Positions 59,102 through 64,000 of a stretch of DNA of 64,000 nucleotides are shown here, piece by piece; position 1 is the stretch's first letter; each line of letters opens with the position of its first letter. Source of the DNA: Mucilaginibacter sp. dw_454 (lineage in GTDB: Bacteria; Bacteroidota; Bacteroidia; Sphingobacteriales; Sphingobacteriaceae); NCBI RefSeq assembly GCF_018449775.1, contig NZ_JAAVVB010000006.1, forward strand, positions 221,559 through 285,558. The letters are read 5' to 3'. The position numbers and the translations under genes are program-made. The notes beneath the pieces were generated by a model. It had not been told where the DNA came from, ran no database searches, and saw nothing but the letters and a program-made list of their open reading frames with translations.

Positions 59102-59116
59102 TGCGAAATTTTCGCA
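59102..59116. promoter_or_regulatory. 15-bp palindrome upstream of module copy 2
   Basis: TGCGAAA-T-TTTCGCA, the compensatory variant of 57362-57376, within about 70 bp of near-identical upstream DNA. Confidence 0.65.
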
Positions 59117-59127
59117 TCAGGTAATAA

Positions 59128-59135
59128 TAGATTTG
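59128..59135 (+). promoter_or_regulatory. TAGATTTG -7 box of module copy 2
   Basis: Perfect TAnnTTTG at the same distance from the palindrome (11 nt) as in copy 1; about 19 nt before the ATG. Confidence 0.6.
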
Positions 59136-59154
59136 AGGAATAAACTTAAATCTT

Positions 59155-59655
59155 ATGAAATTAAAAAACAGCCCAATGGCCCCAAGGGGCAAACGACGCT
59201 TAGGAATATTTTTCCTTGCAACTTTCTCCATCCTTGTATTGATTATTGCAATTCCGTCTCTATCAAACGGGCAAACTTACGATACAACAATTACTAGTAA
59301 CGGAGGCACTGTTTCCAGTTTTCAAGATGAAACTAATACTTATTTTCATAGCGAGTGGGAAACCGGATTTTCTGTTGACGGAACACCTTGCCCGGCGGGT
59401 GTAGAGAGCACATTTGATTGGGCTGTAAACAACCAAACTCTGCAACCGGCCGTTGGATCGGGATACTATACTATTAAAGCAAATGGAGGTATCGTTTCTC
59501 AGGGTTATGGTACTAATGATGAGATCCAAACAGACCACCAACTAATGGATGAATTAAATGCTGGCATTACCATTTATAATTATTTAGACGGTGTGGGAAG
59601 TTTACTTTATCAGGGCATAAAAAATGCTTACGAATACTATTACCCTGGTTTTTAA
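59155..59655 (+). CDS. Short exported protein, module copy 2
   Basis: 166 residues. Basic start (SPMAPRGKRR), hydrophobic LGIFFLATFSILVLIIAIP, likely cleavage near NGQ-TY. The mature part resembles copy 1 (SSFQDETNTYFHSEWETGFSVDG, DWAVNNQTL, NDEIQTDHQLMDELNAGI, YLDGVGSLLYQGI) but is clearly less similar than the lipoproteins are to each other, contains one PCP segment and ends YEYYYPGF. The lipoprotein gene follows after 38 nt. Confidence 0.75.
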   Translation: MKLKNSPMAPRGKRRLGIFFLATFSILVLIIAIPSLSNGQTYDTTITSNGGTVSSFQDETNTYFHSEWETGFSVDGTPCPAGVESTFDWAVNNQTLQPAVGSGYYTIKANGGIVSQGYGTNDEIQTDHQLMDELNAGITIYNYLDGVGSLLYQGIKNAYEYYYPGF

Positions 59656-59693
59656 TAAATATATAGAAGTACCAAACACATACATATAAAAAC

Positions 59694-60602
59694 ATGAAAA
59701 AAATATTCATATTAACCATTGCGGCGATGGCAACTGCTTTTTTCTTATCGCAATGTAAAAAACTAACATCTGCGGTTCAGGATACTGCATCCAAGGATAA
59801 AAAATCGCTAACTATTCAAAAAATGGTAAACGACTATAATAGTAAACAATGGAGCCCGAAAACTCAAGACGCTTTTAAAACCAACATGGCTAAATTTAAT
59901 GCGTTGAAAGACACAAACAACATGGATGCCACAACTACCCCTGCCACAATGAATTATCAGGTTAGATATAACGTGGGTGATAAACAATTAATTGCGGCGC
60001 AGCAAAGTTTCATAAAAAGCAGCGGGTTTTTGTTATTAGACGAGCCAATCAGTGTTAAAAATGCCAAAGCTGTCGGAATTACGGTAACCAGTTCTTCAAC
60101 TGTCAATGGCGTTCAATTAGCTTCAATGACTGATGATTTCGAAAGCGCAGACGCACGTTATAAAGCATTTGTGTCAAAGAACTCATCAAATGGCTTTCTG
60201 CCTGTTTTTAAACAGGACGTGGCGAATTTAATTATCCGCAAGTATCTTTTGAATGATGCATCAAAAACCACAGAGCTTAATGCATATGTAAATGATTTGA
60301 TAAACAGTGGATCTCAGGATTATGCTTTAATATATTTATCATTAAATAAATTAAAAGATCAGGTGTCATCAGGTACGCTGGCTGGTTATAAATCTACAAT
60401 AGCCAATAACAAAGATGCTCAAAAATATCGCAAACAGCTTAAAATAGAACATGACGCTTTAGCCATGAATGCATCTGCTTTGGGTGGCCAATTAGGCCAG
60501 GCGCTAAATTACCAGGCTTCTATATTAGAAATACCAGCAGTTCGTGCTAAATATTTTATGAATAAAATTAATAAAATAACCAAGACGAGCATTGATATGT
60601 AA
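59694..60602 (+). CDS. Lipoprotein, module copy 2
   Basis: 302 residues, same layout as copy 1: MKKIFILTIAAMATAFFLSQCKKL with lipobox LSQC, then VQDTASKDKKSLTIQKMVNDYNSKQWSPKTQDAFKTNMAKFNALKDTNNMD. Strongly conserved segments: NYQVRYN-GD-QLI-AQ-FIK-SGFLL, AVGITVTSSSTVNGVQLASMTDDFE-ADARYKAFVSKNSSNGFLPVFKQD-ANLIIRKYLLN-ASKT, GSQDY-LIYL-LNKLKDQV. End NKITKTSIDM. Unknown function. Confidence 0.78.
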   Translation: MKKIFILTIAAMATAFFLSQCKKLTSAVQDTASKDKKSLTIQKMVNDYNSKQWSPKTQDAFKTNMAKFNALKDTNNMDATTTPATMNYQVRYNVGDKQLIAAQQSFIKSSGFLLLDEPISVKNAKAVGITVTSSSTVNGVQLASMTDDFESADARYKAFVSKNSSNGFLPVFKQDVANLIIRKYLLNDASKTTELNAYVNDLINSGSQDYALIYLSLNKLKDQVSSGTLAGYKSTIANNKDAQKYRKQLKIEHDALAMNASALGGQLGQALNYQASILEIPAVRAKYFMNKINKITKTSIDM

Positions 60603-60617
60603 GTTTGACGTATTCTA

Positions 60618-60655
60618 AAAAAAGAGAGCGTGTAATTACACGCTCCCTTTTTTTA
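60618..60655 (+). terminator. Terminator of module copy 2
   Basis: GAGAGCGTGTAATTACACGCTCCC hairpin followed by T-run, 22 nt after the stop. Confidence 0.85.
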
Positions 60656-60830
60656 TTACTAAAATTGATTTGCATTGACACGCATAAATAACGGTTTATT
60701 TTCGAAAGCATTTATTAGGTAAGTGATGCTAGCCAGCCGGAATATTTACCATTCCGCAAGCAATGATCTAACAGTCCCAGTTTGAAATAAAAGTTAAATG
60801 TTAAAAAATCAACGGCGTTGCTGACCATTT

Positions 60831-61079
60831 TCAAGGAATTATCGGTCGGTGTTCTTCAACAAATTTAAAATTAAACTTTCCCGGGTTTTCGTAGACATAG
60901 CTTTCTCTAAAATTGTCATATTTAACTGCGGCTCCTAAAAACCTTAATATGTCAATATATTCAAAAACGGTACGTTTAGACACCGCCAGCTTTTTAGCAA
61001 GCGTATCGGGGCATCCGGTCCCCTTCCGTTGGATTAGGCTGTCAAGATATTCCAGCCTATCAAAATAGTACTTAGGCAT
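60831..61079 (-). CDS. Small HTH protein
   Basis: 82 residues. The middle is a helix-turn-helix of the HTH_11 type (CPDTLAKKLAVSKRTVFEYIDILRFLGAAVKYDNFRESYVYENPGKF) with a short wing; no effector domain follows. Divergent from the GT22-like gene; a 14-bp palindrome lies between them and is a possible operator for it. Confidence 0.75.
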   Translation of the reverse strand: MPKYYFDRLEYLDSLIQRKGTGCPDTLAKKLAVSKRTVFEYIDILRFLGAAVKYDNFRESYVYENPGKFNFKFVEEHRPIIP

Positions 61080-61093
61080 TGATGTGATAATAA

Positions 61094-61107
61094 TTTAGGT
61101 ACCTAAA
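61094..61107. promoter_or_regulatory. TTTAGGTACCTAAA palindrome between divergent genes
   Basis: Perfect 14-bp palindrome 15 nt upstream of the small HTH gene and 53 nt upstream of the GT22-like gene, followed by AAGGTATTTTTTT. Confidence 0.6.
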
Positions 61108-61159
61108 AATAAGGTATTTTTTTAATTAAAATCAAAGAAAAATATAAAAGAAAATTATA

Positions 61160-62623
61160 ATGTCTAAAGAGCGATTGATATTTCTTGCTGCACTAATTGT
61201 TTACGTAGTTTATGCTGTTTTTAATAACGGTTTTTACTACTATGATGAACATTATCAGCTCATTGAATTTGCAGAATTAAAGTCGGGCAACAACCTGCCG
61301 TCCGACTTAACATGGGAGTACGCTTTTAAAATACGGTCGGCATTACAGCCGGCAATTGCTTATTGGTTTTTTAGTTTGTGCAGGGCATTTAATATTAATA
61401 ACCATTATACGCTAATTACGTTGTTACGTGTAGCTACGTCTGTAATTGCGCTATCAATTGTCACATACTTTATCAACCAAACTTCTTTTCTTATTCAAGA
61501 CCGTTTAAAAATCTGGTATAGATTATTAGCCTGTTTTTTATGGTTTCTTCCATTTATCAATGTCCGCTTTTCATCCGAATCGTACGCTGGTTTAGCTTTT
61601 ATGTTAAGCATTGCCGTATTTTATTCGCCCCTAAAACAAAAAGCCTATCTCATGGGCTTACTCTTTGGGCTAAGCTTTCTTTTTAGGTTTCAAACCGCGT
61701 TTTTGTCTGCCGGTTTTTTTTGTTGGCTGATCTTTATCAATAAAGCAAACTTTAAATTTTTATTAAAACTTGCTGCTGCGGGCGTGTTCATGCTGGCAGT
61801 AGGTTTTTTAGTCGACACCTGGTTTTATGGCGTACCCGTTTTTACTTTTTATAACTACTATATTGCTAATGTTATTCATGACGCCGCCTCGGGCTGGGGA
61901 GTGTCGCCCTGGTATTTTTACTTTACCGAAAGTTTGCAGACCCTGAATGCAGCCATGGCGCTGTTAATTTGGGTATGCCTGCTTTTTCAGTTTATATTTA
62001 ACAGGCGCGGCTTAATTTGCTGGGCGGTAGTTCCGTTCTTATTGGTGCATTGCCTTACACCACATAAAGAACTCAGATTTCTTTTCCCAATGGCTAACTT
62101 AATACCATTGTTTATCATGTTAACCGTGCAAACGGTCATTGCCTGGCGTATCCCTAAACCCCTACGGTACACGCTGGCAATTACCACAATATTAATATTA
62201 GCTATTAACGTGCTCTCCATATTTGCCGTAGCTTTTTCGCCGGCCGATTCAGAGGGCCGGATGACACTAACAAAATATATACATGATCACTACCCCGATA
62301 AAAAAGTTCAGCTATTAGTATTTGGCTGGGATAATCCTTACAGACCCATCCCAGAAAAACAGAATTTTTATTTAGACAAAAACGTACAGTGGAAACAATG
62401 TGATTTATCGGCTATATCAGACTCAAATAAAGGAACAAAGAACCTGATAATAGTCAGAGATAGTAATCTGTCTTTGTGCCAGCCTTTCTTACAGTTTCTA
62501 ACTATCGGCCGGCTAAAATCAGGAATACCAGCCTGGGTAAAAATTATCAATAATTTTCTTGGATTTAGAAACGGATCATTAACTTTATATGAGATTAAAG
62601 CGGTTAACAGTACCGGCACATAA
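61160..62623 (+). CDS. GT22-type mannosyltransferase-like membrane protein
   Basis: 487 residues, about ten membrane segments. The first periplasmic loop has YYDEHYQLIEFAELKSG (Asp-Glu pair) and LTWEYAFKIRSALQP, and the later loop has LTPHKELRFLFP. These three motifs (DE-xxQ-xxE, TWE-xx-IRS, HKExRFLxP) define the ALG9/PIG-B (GT22) family of polyprenyl-phosphate-mannose-dependent mannosyltransferases. The C-terminal part (DHYPDKKVQLLVFGWDNPYRPIPEKQNFYLDKNVQWKQCDLSAI) is a soluble domain. Role in bacterial surface glycan assembly is inferred. Confidence 0.82.
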   Translation: MSKERLIFLAALIVYVVYAVFNNGFYYYDEHYQLIEFAELKSGNNLPSDLTWEYAFKIRSALQPAIAYWFFSLCRAFNINNHYTLITLLRVATSVIALSIVTYFINQTSFLIQDRLKIWYRLLACFLWFLPFINVRFSSESYAGLAFMLSIAVFYSPLKQKAYLMGLLFGLSFLFRFQTAFLSAGFFCWLIFINKANFKFLLKLAAAGVFMLAVGFLVDTWFYGVPVFTFYNYYIANVIHDAASGWGVSPWYFYFTESLQTLNAAMALLIWVCLLFQFIFNRRGLICWAVVPFLLVHCLTPHKELRFLFPMANLIPLFIMLTVQTVIAWRIPKPLRYTLAITTILILAINVLSIFAVAFSPADSEGRMTLTKYIHDHYPDKKVQLLVFGWDNPYRPIPEKQNFYLDKNVQWKQCDLSAISDSNKGTKNLIIVRDSNLSLCQPFLQFLTIGRLKSGIPAWVKIINNFLGFRNGSLTLYEIKAVNSTGT

Positions 62624-62676
62624 CACAATTTGAGTCGGCTTACGCTTAATCTACCATAAACCTAACCTTATTACCA

Positions 62677-63948
62677 GTGAAAAATCTAAACCTGAAGCAC
62701 CCTGTTGCTATTATTAGCTTACATATTTTTGTAGTTATTACAGCTTACCTCTTATGCAATGCCTTTTTACAAGGATACGCCGCCCCCACAAACAGCAATT
62801 TGCAACACTATGATGTTGCCTATTACTATTCCATCAAAAACATAGGTTATCTTTTTTTACGGGGGCGCGCTAATAACCTGGCCTTTTTTCCATTGTTCCC
62901 TTACCTGTGGGGGCTCACAACGTTGAATATCTTATTTATGGGGATATTTAACTGTCTGTTGTTTTCAGGCTCTCTTTATTTGCTGCTTAAAGACAGCAAA
63001 CTTCCCGGCAACATTTTGCTGTTCTTATTGTCATTTCCATCATTCTTGTTTTTTGTAATACCCTATGCAGAGGCTTTGTTCTTCTTTTTCAGTGTGTTTA
63101 TTATTTTAGGCTACAAAAGGCAGTCAGATCTTTTATTGTGTATTGGTTTGCTTGGCGCTTCTATGGTGCGTTCAACTTGTGTGATTTTTGTACCCGCTAT
63201 AATTATTTGCGATGTATTTGAAATGTACTCTTTAGGGTTTAGCAAGCGCCGGTTATTAGCCATGCTTTACCGCATAGCTGCAAGCATAGCAGGTTTTATA
63301 GCAGCGGCGTTTTGGATGGCCTATTATACCCATAAATGGTTTTATTTTGTCGCCGTGCAAAAGTACTGGCACCGCGCCTGGTCGCTGCCGCGCTTTCCGT
63401 TAACAACCATACAGGCCAGCCGGGTTTTGAGTTTAGATGCCATAGCGTTTGTGTTAGCCTGCATTGCGCTGTTTTTTTGTTTTATGATATTAATTAAACT
63501 GATTAAGGGCCAGCGAACTGCCGACAGCGATGCAGGGCTGATTATAGAAAAACAGGTGTTGTTTTCAATTTTATTTATTGTCGGCGTGACAATTTTAGAT
63601 ACAGGTTTCACCAATAAACTCAAAGACGGCACTAACATCTGGAGCCTTAACCGGCACATGATGTGCACCGCGTTTTCAGTATCTTTTATCTTATTCCTAT
63701 ACCAAAAATACAAACCCACCCGTAACGAATTAATAGGCCTGGTGCTTATTGTACTACTGGGCATTTATGCTACAGGTGTTTTTCATTATTTAAAGCTGAC
63801 CATGTTTTACCTGCTGTTTTTTGTCGCCCTGTCATCACTTAAATTTCAGTTTAAACTCAATAAACTTTTTGTTCTTTATTACCTGTTTGCTGTTTTCTTA
63901 CAGATCTCCTTTTATAGCGATTTTTTGGCTTATAAATGGGTAGGATAG
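62677..63948 (+). CDS. PIG-V-like mannosyltransferase membrane protein
   Basis: 423 residues from a GTG start (MKNLNLKHPVAIISLHIFVVITAYLL). Multi-membrane. QHYDVAYYYSIKNIGYLFLRGRANNLAFFPLFPYLWG contains the Asp and the FFPLFP motif, and VIPYAEALFFFFSVFIILGYKRQ the second conserved loop, as in the PIG-V (GT76-like) family. It follows the GT22-like gene after 53 nt in the same direction. The two together suggest a mannose-type glycan pathway. A remote relationship; only motifs support it. Confidence 0.7.
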   Translation: MKNLNLKHPVAIISLHIFVVITAYLLCNAFLQGYAAPTNSNLQHYDVAYYYSIKNIGYLFLRGRANNLAFFPLFPYLWGLTTLNILFMGIFNCLLFSGSLYLLLKDSKLPGNILLFLLSFPSFLFFVIPYAEALFFFFSVFIILGYKRQSDLLLCIGLLGASMVRSTCVIFVPAIIICDVFEMYSLGFSKRRLLAMLYRIAASIAGFIAAAFWMAYYTHKWFYFVAVQKYWHRAWSLPRFPLTTIQASRVLSLDAIAFVLACIALFFCFMILIKLIKGQRTADSDAGLIIEKQVLFSILFIVGVTILDTGFTNKLKDGTNIWSLNRHMMCTAFSVSFILFLYQKYKPTRNELIGLVLIVLLGIYATGVFHYLKLTMFYLLFFVALSSLKFQFKLNKLFVLYYLFAVFLQISFYSDFLAYKWVG

Positions 63949-64000
63949 TAATTGACGCTTCAGTCTCTGGTCGGTGTTATCCCCACAGGTGTTCGGAAGG
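63949..64000. other. Window end, no gene seen
   Basis: 52 bp after the PIG-V-like stop; nothing recognisable. Confidence 0.3.

Noticed and set aside
57420..59655. Tat export of the short module proteins because of the RGKRR-(V/L)G start
   Set aside because: The motif lacks the full S/T-R-R-x-F-L-K pattern and basic residues are common before Sec signals; left as an ordinary signal peptide.

Overview
The window comes from a Bacteroidota chromosome, most likely family Sphingobacteriaceae (Mucilaginibacter/Pedobacter-like). The evidence is a GLPGLI-family protein next to a TonB-receptor-like barrel, GH127 and GH78 enzymes with Sec signals, the short SDR-type threonine dehydrogenase, and the Bacteroidota -7 promoter element (TAnnTTTG) in front of many genes. 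No rRNA or tRNA gene, CRISPR array, prophage or complete insertion sequence was recognised.

Layout. 0-19.7 kb is mostly housekeeping: a truncated FAD monooxygenase, miaE, nadD, gmk, yicC, lepB, yebC, a MazF-type toxin-antitoxin pair, threonine dehydrogenase, asd, fabI, a GDPD-like phosphodiesterase, recA, nth, an ECF sigma factor and uvrA. 19.7-28.3 kb is repeat-rich, with few genes (VOC protein, a GH114-like lipoprotein, an S10 carboxypeptidase, a TlpA-like thioredoxin, a cupin) and the remnant of a second tlpA. 28.3-43.1 kb holds aconitase, a peptide-binding lipoprotein, the barrel/GLPGLI pair, GH127 and GH78. 43.1-44.9 kb has a MITE-like element and an acyltransferase that appears inserted in front of an FAD dehydrogenase gene, leaving a duplicated 5' fragment of it. 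44.9-54.6 kb holds small enzymes, a second ECF sigma with a Spy-like membrane protein, a carotenoid desaturase, a DJ-1/PfpI protein, a TonB-domain protein and recN. 54.9-57.4 kb is a BlaI/BlaR1-type pair. 57.4-60.7 kb is a tandem duplication of an unrecognised two-gene exported-protein module with its promoter. 60.8-63.9 kb is a small HTH protein and two multi-membrane mannosyltransferase-like proteins related to eukaryotic GPI-mannosyltransferase families.

Two themes stand out. First, dispersed palindromic repeats are abundant. The main family begins GTCATTGCGAGC and ends GCAATGAC; its full copies sit just downstream of stop codons and never between divergent genes. A second CTGAGC/CTCAGC family behaves similarly. 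Several rarer families (a roughly 410-bp element with terminal inverted repeats, a three-copy roughly 110-bp element, TTTAGCC hairpin clusters) fill the gene-poor gaps. Second, four genes have a perfect TAnnTTTG box only 3-4 nt from the start codon, which predicts leaderless mRNAs.

The best candidate for an undescribed system is the duplicated module at 57348-60655: a short exported protein plus a lipoprotein, each pair preceded by a promoter with a 15-bp palindrome whose arms changed in a compensatory way between the two copies, next to a BlaI/M56 regulatory pair. All functional statements are from reading the sequence; no database search was run.
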